From Atopobiaceae bacterium (lineage in GTDB: Bacteria; Actinomycetota; Coriobacteriia; Coriobacteriales; Atopobiaceae), in contig JAKVON010000007.1 in NCBI GenBank assembly GCA_022482785.1, forward strand, positions 1-64,000: 64,000 nucleotides of DNA. The letters run 5' to 3'. Below are positions 17,840-26,398 of the stretch, in pieces. The translations under genes were made by a program, and so were the position numbers. The notes under the pieces are model-generated. The model searched no databases. It was not told the DNA's origin and worked only from the letters and a program-made list of their open reading frames with translations. How positions within the stretch are numbered: position 1 is the stretch's first letter; each line of letters begins with the position of its first letter.

Positions 17840-18918
17840 GGGACATCCGCGTCTCGACCCCATCGCGCGCCTATGACGTCCACGTGGGCACCGACCTGCT
17901 CGCGGGCGTGGGATCCATGGTGAGGGAGGCTGCCGGGGGCCATGTCGTGAGCGTGATAACGGACGACAACGTCGCGCCCCTCTATGCCGACGAGGTGTGC
18001 GCCTCCCTCGAGCGCGCCGGCTACGACACGTATTGCGGCGTCATCGCCGCGGGCGAGAGGTCGAAGAACTACCACACCTGGTCCACCGTCTGCGAGGGCC
18101 TCGCGCAGGCGCACATGACCAGGGACGACGTCGTCGTGGCGCTCGGAGGCGGCGTCGTGGGCGACCTCGCGGGCTTCGCTGCGGCAAGCTACATGAGGGG
18201 CTGCCAGGTCGCGCAGGTGCCCACGAGCCTGCTCGCGATGGTCGACTCCTCGGTCGGCGGGAAGACGGCCATCGACCTCGAGGCCGGCAAGAACCTCGTC
18301 GGCGCGTTCCTCCAGCCGAGCGTCGTCGTGGCCGACGTCGGATGCTTGCGCACCCTTTCGCGAGAGCTCCTCACGGACAGCTGCGGCGAGGTCATCAAGC
18401 ACGCCGTCCTGGCCGATGCCGACCTCCTCGACGACATCGCCTCCGTGCCCGTCAACGGCCTCCCGGTCGACCCGGAAAGGCTCGAGCGCGTCGTCGCGCG
18501 GAACGTGGAGATCAAGCGCGACGTGGTCGATGCCGACGAGACCGAGCGCGGGCGCCGCCAGACGCTCAACCTCGGCCACACGATCGGCCATGCGATCGAG
18601 TCCGCGAGCGGGTACTCGCTCGGCCATGGCACCTGCGTGGCAGCGGGCCTCTGCATGGTCACGCGCGCGACCGCCGCGCTCGGCCTCACCCCGGCCCGCG
18701 TCGCCGAGAGGGTCTGCGAGACGGTCGCCTCCTACGGCCTTCCCACGACCTCCGACCTCCCCGCGGACGTCCTGTTCGAGGCCGCGTGCTCGGACAAGAA
18801 GCGTCACGGGGACGCCATCAACGTGGTCGTCGTCCGCGACATCGGCGAGGTCGAGGTGAGGCCCTTCTCGCTCGACGAGTTCCGTTCCCTCCTCGACCTC
18901 GCCTGCGGGCGAGCATAG
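17836..18918 (+). CDS. aroB: 3-dehydroquinate synthase
   Basis: NAD- and metal-dependent cyclisation of DAHP to 3-dehydroquinate, second step of the shikimate pathway. The 360-residue length matches the family. The nucleotide-binding loop VVVALGGGVVGDLAGFAAA, PTSLLAMVDSSVGGKTAID, ECG-like DSCGEVIKHAVL and the metal-ligand His motif LNLGHTIGHAIE are all present. The start is the ATG overlapping the tyrA stop; the frame is open far upstream but that region is tyrA and aroF. It ends 10 bp before aroA. Confidence 0.96.
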   Translation: MRDIRVSTPSRAYDVHVGTDLLAGVGSMVREAAGGHVVSVITDDNVAPLYADEVCASLERAGYDTYCGVIAAGERSKNYHTWSTVCEGLAQAHMTRDDVVVALGGGVVGDLAGFAAASYMRGCQVAQVPTSLLAMVDSSVGGKTAIDLEAGKNLVGAFLQPSVVVADVGCLRTLSRELLTDSCGEVIKHAVLADADLLDDIASVPVNGLPVDPERLERVVARNVEIKRDVVDADETERGRRQTLNLGHTIGHAIESASGYSLGHGTCVAAGLCMVTRATAALGLTPARVAERVCETVASYGLPTTSDLPADVLFEAACSDKKRHGDAINVVVVRDIGEVEVRPFSLDEFRSLLDLACGRA

Positions 18919-18928
18919 GAGGGAAGAC

Positions 18929-20254
18929 GTGGACGTCACGATACTGCCGCGGGCCCTCTCGGGCTCCATTCCCGCCATCGCCTCGAAGTCGATGGCCCAT
19001 CGCATGCTGATCTGCGCGTCGCTCTGCCCGAGCCCGACCGACATCGCCTGCGACGTCGTCTCGGCCGACATCGACGCGACCGCCACCTGCCTCGAGGCCC
19101 TCGGCGCCTCGTGCCGCTACGACGCCGCGGGACGGGGGTTCCGCGTGGAGCCGCTCCCAGCCGGCCCCGACGGGGACGGCCTCGCCGCCGCCCCCGGGGC
19201 GACGCTCGACTGCGGCGAGTCGGGGTCGACCGAGCGTTTCCTGCTGCCCCTCGTCTGCGCCCTCGGCACGGGAGCCGTCCTCGAAGGCCACGGGAGGCTT
19301 CCCGAGCGCCCCCTCTCCCCTCTCTACGAGCTGCTCGCCACGGGAGGATGCGCGCTCTCCGCGCCCCGGCTCCCCCTCCGCGTCTCGGGAAGGCTGCGTC
19401 CCGGGGGCCATCGGCTCCGAGGCGACGTCTCGAGCCAGTTCGCGAGCGGCCTGCTCATGGCGGCCCCCCTGCTCGGAGGTCCCTTCGAGCTCCTGGTGAG
19501 CGAGCCTGTGGCAAGCCGCCCCTACATCGACGTGACGACGAGGGCGATGGCCCTGTTCGGGGTGCGGGTGGAAGCGGGGCGCTGCGACGACGACGGCAGG
19601 CCCGCGACCCGCTTCGTCGTCTCCGGCTCCGAGCGCTATCGCTCCCCCGGCGCATGCGCGGTCGAGGGGGACTGGTCGAACGCCGCCTTCTGGCTCGTCG
19701 CGGGTTCCATCGCGCCCAAGGGCGCGAGCGTCTCGGTGACCGGGCTCGACTCGCTCTCGGCTCAGGGCGACCGTGCCGTCTCGGCCGTCCTGGCCAAGTT
19801 CGGCGCGACCGTAGGCAGGGCCCGGAACGTGGCGACCGTCGCCGCCGACAGGCTCGACGGCGCCGACGTTGCCTGCTCGGACATGCCGGACCTCGTCATG
19901 CCCCTGGCCGTCGCCGCATCGCTCGCGCATGGGGCCTCGCGGCTCTCGGGCTGCGGGAGGCTGAGGCTCAAGGAGTCCGATCGCCTCGACGCCGTCGCCG
20001 ACGTCCTCGCGAGGATGGGCGCCAAGGTCCGCATCGAGGGGGACGACCTCGTCTTCGAGGGGGTCGGCTCCTTCCGGGGCGCATGCGTCGACTCGCATGG
20101 CGACCACAGGATCGCCATGATGGCCGCCGTCGCCGCGACGAGGGCGACGGGGCCCGTCACCATCACGCACGCAGAATGCGTCGCGAAGAGCTACCCGCGC
20201 TTCTTCGACGATCTCGCCCTGCTCGGCGGCATCGTCTTGACAAGGGAGGACTGA
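18929..20254 (+). CDS. aroA: 3-phosphoshikimate 1-carboxyvinyltransferase (EPSP synthase)
   Basis: Transfers the enolpyruvyl group of PEP to shikimate 3-phosphate. The protein is 441 residues with the inverse alpha/beta barrel fold. N-terminal KSMAHRMLICASL corresponds to the conserved Lys of the family. DCGESGSTERFLLPL replaces the common GNAGTAxR motif, which marks a divergent form. Later motifs are RLRLKESDRLDA and DSHGDHRIAMMAAV. The start is GTG with GGAGGGAAGAC upstream. The altered PEP-site motif (ESGST rather than NAGTA) may affect inhibitor sensitivity; this is inference. Confidence 0.95.
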   Translation: MDVTILPRALSGSIPAIASKSMAHRMLICASLCPSPTDIACDVVSADIDATATCLEALGASCRYDAAGRGFRVEPLPAGPDGDGLAAAPGATLDCGESGSTERFLLPLVCALGTGAVLEGHGRLPERPLSPLYELLATGGCALSAPRLPLRVSGRLRPGGHRLRGDVSSQFASGLLMAAPLLGGPFELLVSEPVASRPYIDVTTRAMALFGVRVEAGRCDDDGRPATRFVVSGSERYRSPGACAVEGDWSNAAFWLVAGSIAPKGASVSVTGLDSLSAQGDRAVSAVLAKFGATVGRARNVATVAADRLDGADVACSDMPDLVMPLAVAASLAHGASRLSGCGRLRLKESDRLDAVADVLARMGAKVRIEGDDLVFEGVGSFRGACVDSHGDHRIAMMAAVAATRATGPVTITHAECVAKSYPRFFDDLALLGGIVLTRED

Positions 20255-20257
20255 GCC

Positions 20258-21406
20258 ATGCCCTCGAGCTTCGGCACGGCGTTGCGCGTCACGGTGTTCG
20301 GGCAGTCGCACTCCGAGGCCATCGGGTGCGTCGTTGAGGGGCTCCCCTCCGGCTTCGCCGTCGACCAGGAGGCGCTGCGCCGGTTCTGCGCCCGCCGCGC
20401 CCCCGGGAGGAGCCCCTGGTCGACCGCACGGAAGGAACCTGACGAGGCACGCATCGTCTCGGGGCTCAACCGGCAGGGAAGGACCTGCGGGGCCCCGCTG
20501 GCGGCCGTCATCGAGAACGTCGACGTCCGCAGCGGCGACTACGCGGGGCTCGAGCGTGTCCCGAGGCCGGGGCACGCCGACTTCTCCGCGCAGGCGAAGT
20601 GGCATGGCGAGCAGGACGTTGCCGGCGGCGGGCACTTCTCCGGGCGGCTCACGGCCCCGCTCTGCGTGGCCGGCGGCATCGCGCTCCAGGTGCTCGAGGC
20701 ATGGGGCGTGCGGGTCGCCGCGCACCTCGACTCGGTCGCAGGCGTCGACGACGTCCCGTTCGCCTCCGCGGGCAACGGCGAGGAGGACGCCGAGACGCTT
20801 GCCGCCCAGATGGACGCCCTCGCGGACGGCCGCGCGTTCCCCTGCATCGACCTATCCGCCGGCGAGCGCATGCGCGCCGAGATCGAGGCCGCGCGCTCGG
20901 CCGGCGACTCGGTCGGGGGCGTCGTCGAGACGGTCGCGACGGGAATGCCGGCAGGGGTCGGCTCCCCCATGCTCGACGGCCTCGAATCCCTCATCGCCCG
21001 CATCGCGTTCGCCATCCCTGCGGTGAAGGGGGTCGAGTTCGGCGCCGGGTTCGACGCCTCCAGGCTCTACGGCTCGGAGGACAACGACCCGTTCGGCATC
21101 GTGAGCGGCAGGCCCGCCCCCCTCACGAACAACGCGGGGGGAATCCTCGGCGGCATCTCCACCGGCGCCCCGATCGCCTGGAGGATGTCCGTCAAGCCGA
21201 CCCCGTCCATCGCGATCGAGCAGGACTCCGTCGACCTGGCGGAGGGGCGCCCGGCCAAGCTCGTCGTCCGCGGGCGACACGACCCCTGCATCGCCCCGCG
21301 AGCCGTCCCCGTCGCAGAGGCGGCCTGCGCGCTCGCGCTGCTCGACGCCTGGCTGGCCTTTCCCCCGGAAGCCGGGATGGCCGGGCGGCCGGGCTGCGCA
21401 AGGTAG
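20258..21406 (+). CDS. aroC: Chorismate synthase
   Basis: FMN-dependent elimination of phosphate from EPSP to give chorismate, last common step. The 382-residue protein carries the family signatures GQSHSEAIGCVVEGLPSG near the N terminus, GAPLAAVIENVDVRSGDY, RPGHADFSAQAKW, and NNAGGILGGISTGAPI with the flavin-binding region. The ATG is 3 bp after the aroA stop and has GAGGAC upstream. It is followed by pheA after 26 bp. Confidence 0.96.
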   Translation: MPSSFGTALRVTVFGQSHSEAIGCVVEGLPSGFAVDQEALRRFCARRAPGRSPWSTARKEPDEARIVSGLNRQGRTCGAPLAAVIENVDVRSGDYAGLERVPRPGHADFSAQAKWHGEQDVAGGGHFSGRLTAPLCVAGGIALQVLEAWGVRVAAHLDSVAGVDDVPFASAGNGEEDAETLAAQMDALADGRAFPCIDLSAGERMRAEIEAARSAGDSVGGVVETVATGMPAGVGSPMLDGLESLIARIAFAIPAVKGVEFGAGFDASRLYGSEDNDPFGIVSGRPAPLTNNAGGILGGISTGAPIAWRMSVKPTPSIAIEQDSVDLAEGRPAKLVVRGRHDPCIAPRAVPVAEAACALALLDAWLAFPPEAGMAGRPGCAR

Positions 21407-21432
21407 GATCACATTTCGAGATTGGTGGGAAG

Positions 21433-22578
21433 ATGTCAGAGCTCGAGGACCTGAGGAAGAGGATTGACGACGTCGACGCGGGGATGACGGCTCTCTTCGC
21501 GCAGAGGATGGAGCTCGCCGCCGAGGTCGCGGACTACAAGCGCGCCAATGCGCTGCCCGTCCTCGACAAGGCCCGCGAGAGGGCCAAGCTCGCGTCCGTC
21601 GCGGAGCAGGTCCCGCCCGAGCTCCACGACCAGGTCCAGGTGCTCTACTCCCTCGTCATGGACATGTCGAAGGCGGCCGAGCGCCGGCGCCTCGGCGCGG
21701 ACGGCACGCTCGAGGCGCTCATCTCCGACGCCTCGGGGAGGACCCCTGCCCTCTTCCCGCAGGATGCCTTCGTGGCCTGCCAGGGCGTCGAGGGCGCCTA
21801 CTCCCAGATCGCGGCCGACAAGCTCTTCAGGCACCCGAGCATCTCGTTCTTCGACACGTTCGAGGGCGTCTTCAGGGCGGTCGACGAGGGATTCTCGAGC
21901 TATGGGGTCCTTCCGGTCGAGAACTCGACGGCAGGGACCGTGAACCAGGTCTACGACCTCATGATGCGGCATGACTTCCATATCGTCCGGACCGTGCGCC
22001 TCAAGGTCGACCACTCCCTCCTCGCGAAGCGCGGCACCGGCCTCGCTGACGTGAGGGACGTCTACTCCCACGAGCAGGCGATAGAGCAGTGCTCGGCGTT
22101 CCTCGACGCGCATCCCGAGATGCGCGTCCACGTGGTGGAGAACACCGCCGTCGCGGCCAAGATGGTCTCGGAGAGCGGCCGCGCCGACGTCGCCGCGCTC
22201 TCGAGCCGCACGTGTGCCGAGCTTTATGGCCTCGAGACGCTCGAGCGCTCCGTCCAGGACACCGGCAACAACTACACGAGGTTCGCCTGCATCTCGAAGG
22301 GCCTCGAGATCTACCCTGGCGCCGACCGCACCTCGCTCATGATGATCGTCAGCCACGAGCCGGGAAGCCTCTACAAGGTCCTCGCCCGCTTCTACGCCCT
22401 CGACATCAACCTGGTCAAGCTCGAGAGTCGCCCCCTCCCGGACCGCGACTTCGAGTTCATGTTCTATTTCGACCTCGAGTGCCCCGTCGCCGCCCCCGCC
22501 TTCCGGGACCTCGTCGTCTCGCTTGGCGAGGTATGCGAGGAGTTCCGCTACCTCGGCAGCTACTCGGAGCAGGTCTAG
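21433..22578 (+). CDS. pheA: Bifunctional chorismate mutase / prephenate dehydratase
   Basis: Converts chorismate to prephenate and then to phenylpyruvate. Of 381 residues, about 1-90 are an AroQ-class chorismate mutase (LEDLRKRIDDVDAGMTALFAQR, VLDKARE). About 110-290 are the dehydratase (GVEGAYSQIA, LPVENSTAGTV, and the catalytic NNYTRFACIS). The end is an ACT domain (SLMMIVSHEPGSLYKVL, LESRP) that binds phenylalanine in relatives, implying feedback control. The ATG has GGGAAG upstream. The mutase also supplies prephenate for tyrA in the same operon. It ends 2 bp before aroE-aroK. Confidence 0.95.
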   Translation: MSELEDLRKRIDDVDAGMTALFAQRMELAAEVADYKRANALPVLDKARERAKLASVAEQVPPELHDQVQVLYSLVMDMSKAAERRRLGADGTLEALISDASGRTPALFPQDAFVACQGVEGAYSQIAADKLFRHPSISFFDTFEGVFRAVDEGFSSYGVLPVENSTAGTVNQVYDLMMRHDFHIVRTVRLKVDHSLLAKRGTGLADVRDVYSHEQAIEQCSAFLDAHPEMRVHVVENTAVAAKMVSESGRADVAALSSRTCAELYGLETLERSVQDTGNNYTRFACISKGLEIYPGADRTSLMMIVSHEPGSLYKVLARFYALDINLVKLESRPLPDRDFEFMFYFDLECPVAAPAFRDLVVSLGEVCEEFRYLGSYSEQV

Positions 22579-22580
22579 GC

Positions 22581-23876
22581 ATGGCGCGGCCTCACGGCAC
22601 GGCCCGCGTCGGCACGTCTTACGGCCTGCTCGGGCGCACGCTCGGCCACTCCTACTCGCCGGCCATACACGCCCGGCTCGGCTCCGTGCCCTACGACCTC
22701 ATCGAGCTCGAGCCGGACGAGCTTTCCGGGTTCGTGAGGAACGGGTCGTGGAAGGGGCTCAACGTCACCATTCCCTACAAGCGCGACGTCGTCGCGCTTG
22801 CCGACGAGCTCGCTCCCGCCGTACGACGCCTCGGGGCCGCCAACACGCTCGTCCGCAGGGAGGACGGCAGCGTCCTCGCCGACAACACCGACCTCTATGG
22901 CTTCGCGAGCCTCCTCGAGCGCTTCGCCACGCGGTCGCTGGGTGCGGCGTCGGCGCGCGACGCCCTGGCCGGCCGCGAAGTCCTCGTGCTGGGCAGCGGC
23001 GGGGCGAGCCGGGCCGTCTGCGCCGCGCTCGGAGACGTCGGGGCCCTCGTCTCCGTCATCTCCCGCTCGGGCGACGACACCTATGCGGGGCTTGCCGGGC
23101 GGCATCCGAGGGCCTCGCTCGTGGTGAACGCGACGCCTGTCGGGATGTATCCCCATTGCCCCGCCTCGCCCCTTGCCGAGGAGACGCTGCACGCCCTTCC
23201 AGGCCTCGCCGGCGTGCTGGACGTCGTCTACAACCCAGCCAGGACGGGCATCCTGCTCGAGGCCGAGAGGCTGGGCATCCCCGGCGACAACGGGCTTCGC
23301 ATGCTGGTGGCCCAGGCCAAGCGCTCGAGCGAGCTCTTCCGCTCGACGACGATCGACGACGCCCTGGTCGATGCCATAGAGTCCTCGCTCAGGGCCTTGA
23401 TGGGAAACGTCGTGCTGATCGGCATGCCGGGGGTCGGCAAGACGGGGACGGGCAAGAGCCTCGCCCATCAGACCGGCCGCCCCTTCATCGACCTCGATGC
23501 CGCCATAGAGCTCGAATACGGCTCCTCCCCCGCACGGATCATCACCGAGAGGGGCGAGCCGGCGTTCCGGGCGCTCGAGACCGAGGTCATAAGAAGCTAC
23601 GGCATGCGGAGCGGGCTCGTCATCGCCTGCGGCGGCGGATGCGTGACCCGCGAGGAGAACTACGACCTGCTACACCAGAACGGGACGCTCGTCATGCTCG
23701 ACCGACCGGTCGAGACCCTCTCGACGCGCGGACGGCCGCTCTCGGTCGAGCGCGGCGTCGAGGCGCTCGCACGCGAGCGCCTCCCGTTGCTCAGGAGGTG
23801 GGCCGACATGGTGTTCCGGTGCACGGGGTCGCCTGCCGGCGATGCGCTCGGCGTGGCGCGGGAGCTCGGGCTCTGA
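22581..23876 (+). CDS. aroE: Fused shikimate dehydrogenase - shikimate kinase
   Basis: One 431-residue frame contains two pathway enzymes. Residues 1-272 are shikimate dehydrogenase: LGHSYSPAIH, KGLNVTIPYKRD (catalytic Lys), LADNTDLYGF (catalytic Asp) and VLVLGSGGASRAV for NADPH. Residues from about 274 are shikimate kinase: P-loop GMPGVGKTGTGK, FIDLDAAIE (Asp pair), ERGEPAFRALE, and ACGGGCV. The two activities are consecutive: dehydroshikimate to shikimate to shikimate 3-phosphate. No internal stop or strong ribosome site separates them, so this is a true fusion. ATG 22581 lies 2 bp after the pheA stop. The kinase half corresponds to aroK. Confidence 0.94.
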   Translation: MARPHGTARVGTSYGLLGRTLGHSYSPAIHARLGSVPYDLIELEPDELSGFVRNGSWKGLNVTIPYKRDVVALADELAPAVRRLGAANTLVRREDGSVLADNTDLYGFASLLERFATRSLGAASARDALAGREVLVLGSGGASRAVCAALGDVGALVSVISRSGDDTYAGLAGRHPRASLVVNATPVGMYPHCPASPLAEETLHALPGLAGVLDVVYNPARTGILLEAERLGIPGDNGLRMLVAQAKRSSELFRSTTIDDALVDAIESSLRALMGNVVLIGMPGVGKTGTGKSLAHQTGRPFIDLDAAIELEYGSSPARIITERGEPAFRALETEVIRSYGMRSGLVIACGGGCVTREENYDLLHQNGTLVMLDRPVETLSTRGRPLSVERGVEALARERLPLLRRWADMVFRCTGSPAGDALGVARELGL

Positions 23877-23997
23877 TCGGGGCACGACGGCCCGTTCGTG
23901 GCAGCTCTTGTATGAACAGCCGATTTCCCAGGACCCGCGACCTCGCCGAACACCATACTTGACACGACACGCAGCGTAGGCGAATGGGACTTCGAGC

Positions 23998-24873
23998 ATG
24001 GATATCCAGGGTTTGGCCAAAGAGGTGCTCGCCTCGATCGGGGGCGCGCAGAACGTCGTCTCGGACGAGATCTGCATGACACGCCTGAGGCTCGTCCTCG
24101 CCGACGTCAGCAAGGTCGACGAGACGCGCATCGACTCCCTGCGCGGGGTGCTCGGAACCAGCCGGAGGGGCGACTCGGGCCTCGAGATCGTCTTCGGGCC
24201 GCGCACCGTCGAGAGGACCTTCCGGGCCTTCGAGTCGCTGCGCCGCCAGAAGCCCTCCGCCAAGGGCCCGGACGACGAAGCGGTCGCCCAGCCTGCCGAG
24301 AAGGGCGTTCCCGCACCTGCGGCGACCCATGCCATACGGCACAGGGCCGAGCCGCAGGACCGGATGAGCGAGTCCGACGTCGACACGCTCAAGTCGCTTC
24401 TGGGCGACATCGCGGGCGACGCCGCGACGGAAGGCCCCCGCCTGCTCGTGGTCAACGGGCCCAACCTCAACATGCTCGGAATCCGGGAGCCCTCCCTCTA
24501 CGGCTCCACGACCTACTCCGAGCTCGTGGAGAGGTGCCAGCGAACGGCTCGCGCGTGCGGCTTCGTCGAGTGCCGCTGCTACCAGTCCAACCACGAGGGC
24601 GACCTCGTCGACGAGATCCAGCGGGCCTGGAAGACGTTCGACGGCATCGTCCTCAACCCAGCCGCCTACACCCATACCTCCGTCGCTCTGCTCGACGCCC
24701 TCAAGGCCGTGGCGATACCCACGGTCGAGGTCCATATCACGAAGGTGGACGAGCGCGAGGACTTCAGGCAGGTCTCCTACGTGCGCGAGGCGTGCTTCGA
24801 GACCATAGCGGGAGAGGGAATCGAGGGCTACGAGCACGCGATACGCGACCTCGCCCGGAAGGTCCTCCGCTAG
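23998..24873 (+). CDS. aroQ: PTS EIIB-like domain fused to type II 3-dehydroquinate dehydratase
   Basis: The C-terminal 146 residues are a complete type II dehydroquinase (3-dehydroquinate to 3-dehydroshikimate). It has NGPNLN (153-158), REPSLYG with catalytic Tyr168, YQSNHEGDLVD, His226, VEVHITK with His245, and REDFR (253-257). Residues 1-82 look like a glucose-family PTS EIIB domain. SDEICMTRLRLVLAD matches the phosphorylation loop CxTRLR with the acceptor cysteine at position 26, and RGVLGTSRRG...EIVFGP matches the GVxG...IIG region. A charged Pro/Ala-rich linker (83-145) joins them. ATG 23998 starts the EIIB part; nothing suggests a separate internal start. It follows aroE-aroK by 121 bp, the largest gap in the aromatic set, so it may have its own promoter. 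The enzyme assignment is secure; a sensory or regulatory role of EIIB is inference. Confidence 0.93.
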   Translation: MDIQGLAKEVLASIGGAQNVVSDEICMTRLRLVLADVSKVDETRIDSLRGVLGTSRRGDSGLEIVFGPRTVERTFRAFESLRRQKPSAKGPDDEAVAQPAEKGVPAPAATHAIRHRAEPQDRMSESDVDTLKSLLGDIAGDAATEGPRLLVVNGPNLNMLGIREPSLYGSTTYSELVERCQRTARACGFVECRCYQSNHEGDLVDEIQRAWKTFDGIVLNPAAYTHTSVALLDALKAVAIPTVEVHITKVDEREDFRQVSYVREACFETIAGEGIEGYEHAIRDLARKVLR

Positions 24874-24885
24874 GGGTCGGCGAGC

Positions 24886-25644
24886 CTAGCGGGTTCGCGG
24901 CGGTGTCATGCCCTCCGCGCGCAGGGTCTCCTCGACCAGGTCCGAGGCAAGGGACAGCTCCGAGAAGGAGCGGTCCTCGGGCAGGCTCAGCTCGTAGGCG
25001 TCATGGCGGGTGATCTGGCAGGCGAGGCTTGCCTGCCCGAAGGCGATCACATGGCCCCCGAAGCGGCGATGCTCGTCGATGAAGTGGAAGTGCCAGCCGG
25101 GAAGTCCGACCCCGGAGAGGTATCCCGGGACGCGGAAGCCGACGATGGTCCCATCGATGCGCTCCCTCTCGAAGACGTGCTGGCCCTCGGTGGCGTCGGA
25201 CAGGCGCGGGTAGGGCCGCGAGAAACGGTCGACGCTGCGTACCCGAAGGTGCGAGACCGTTCCCGTGGCGATGCAGGAATGCAGGGCGTTCCTGCCCTTC
25301 GTGACCTCGCGCCGCTGCTCGAGGACGGCGACGAGCCCATCGACGGAATCGACGGGCCCCGAGAGGAAGACCGGGGCGTAATGGTCGAAGGGGGCCATCA
25401 TGCAGAAGCTCACGGGCTCGTATTGGGCGACGAGCCGAGCGGTCCCGTCGGGAGCCCCGTTGTAGGCGACCCCGTTCAGGACGACCATCTCGCCGCCGAG
25501 GCCCTCGAACGAGCCGAGGCCGACGTCACCGTGGCGAAGCGCCTCGAACGCGGTGCAGGTGGCGTCGAAGTGACCAAGGGCGAGCGCGTTCAGGGTCGAG
25601 GCCTGCCAGACCGGACGCTTGGTGGTTTCTTCCTCGAGGGGCAT
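24886..25644 (-). CDS. budA: Alpha-acetolactate decarboxylase
   Basis: Converts 2-acetolactate to acetoin and CO2. The 252-residue protein has the family opening GDVGLGSFEGLGGEMVVLNG (residues 39-58) and the zinc site HFHFIDEHRRFGGHV with His185, His187 and His198. It lacks a signal peptide and is cytosolic. It is a lone gene here: no acetolactate synthase or butanediol dehydrogenase lies nearby. It converges on aroQ with a 12-bp gap and no visible terminator. Acetoin formation would drain pyruvate into a neutral product in fermentation, or divert acetolactate from branched amino acids. Confidence 0.93.
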   Translation of the reverse strand: MPLEEETTKRPVWQASTLNALALGHFDATCTAFEALRHGDVGLGSFEGLGGEMVVLNGVAYNGAPDGTARLVAQYEPVSFCMMAPFDHYAPVFLSGPVDSVDGLVAVLEQRREVTKGRNALHSCIATGTVSHLRVRSVDRFSRPYPRLSDATEGQHVFERERIDGTIVGFRVPGYLSGVGLPGWHFHFIDEHRRFGGHVIAFGQASLACQITRHDAYELSLPEDRSFSELSLASDLVEETLRAEGMTPPRTR

Positions 25645-25766
25645 GGGCGCTCGTTTCCTGTCGGTGGCGTGAGTCGTTCTCTCGATAGGTACCCCGACTC
25701 ACTCCTTCCTACGCGCGGAGGCAAGGTGATACGCTAGGCGCATCAGCAAACCTTCACGGAGGAACG

Positions 25767-26369
25767 TTGGACGAAGCGAAGCGCCTCTTCTGCGCCATAT
25801 CGTTCGACCCGGCAACGGTCGGGCGCATCCTCGCGGCCCAGGCTCGCCTGAGGCCCTGCCTCAGGAAGGCGAGGCCGACGGCGCCCGGGAACGTTCACCT
25901 CACGCTCGAGTTCATCGGCGGATGCGATCGCGACCAGGAGGCCCGGGCGACCGAGGCCCTCGCGGAGAGCTGCGCCGAGACGGCGCCCTTCTCCTTGGCC
26001 CGAGGCGAGCTCGGCCACTTCCCCAAGCGGGGAGGCTGCGTTGTCTGGCAGGGCGTCGCGCATGACGAGGGCTACGAGAGGCTCTGCGCCTTCCAGCTCA
26101 GGCTCAAGAGGCATCTCGAGGCCCACGGCTTCGACCTGCCGGACAACGCCTTTGCACCCCATATCACGCTGTTCCGCGGTGCCGTCCTCCTGCCTCCTCG
26201 AACGGAGGCGTCGCTGCCGTCGGTCCTCTCCGAGGCGGACGCGCGCCTTCCGGGATGGCGGCAGGAGGTGACGTCGGCGGCCCTCATCTGGAGCCATCGC
26301 GCAGGGCAGCCCGAGGCCCTCGTCTACGAGCCGACGGCGCGTTTCGGCCTCCGCGGTCCCGCCCGCTAG
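25767..26369 (+). CDS. thpR: RNA 2',3'-cyclic phosphodiesterase (LigT/ThpR family)
   Basis: Protein of 200 residues in the 2H phosphoesterase superfamily, which hydrolyses 2',3'-cyclic phosphates on RNA ends to 2'-phosphates. Both HxTx motifs are present: HLTLEFIG (residues about 48-55) and HITLFRG (about 132-138). The opening RLFCAISFDP matches ThpR. The start is TTG with GGAGGAACG directly upstream. It is divergent from budA; an extended -10-like TGATACGCT lies about 32 bp before the start. It ends 29 bp from the convergent J-domain gene. Confidence 0.92.
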   Translation: MDEAKRLFCAISFDPATVGRILAAQARLRPCLRKARPTAPGNVHLTLEFIGGCDRDQEARATEALAESCAETAPFSLARGELGHFPKRGGCVVWQGVAHDEGYERLCAFQLRLKRHLEAHGFDLPDNAFAPHITLFRGAVLLPPRTEASLPSVLSEADARLPGWRQEVTSAALIWSHRAGQPEALVYEPTARFGLRGPAR

Positions 26370-26398
26370 GAAGGCGCCGCCGCACCACGGCAGGACGC

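Noticed and set aside
24886-25644. Acetolactate decarboxylase as part of a butanediol operon
   Set aside because: Neither acetolactate synthase nor butanediol dehydrogenase is adjacent; the flanking genes are unrelated.
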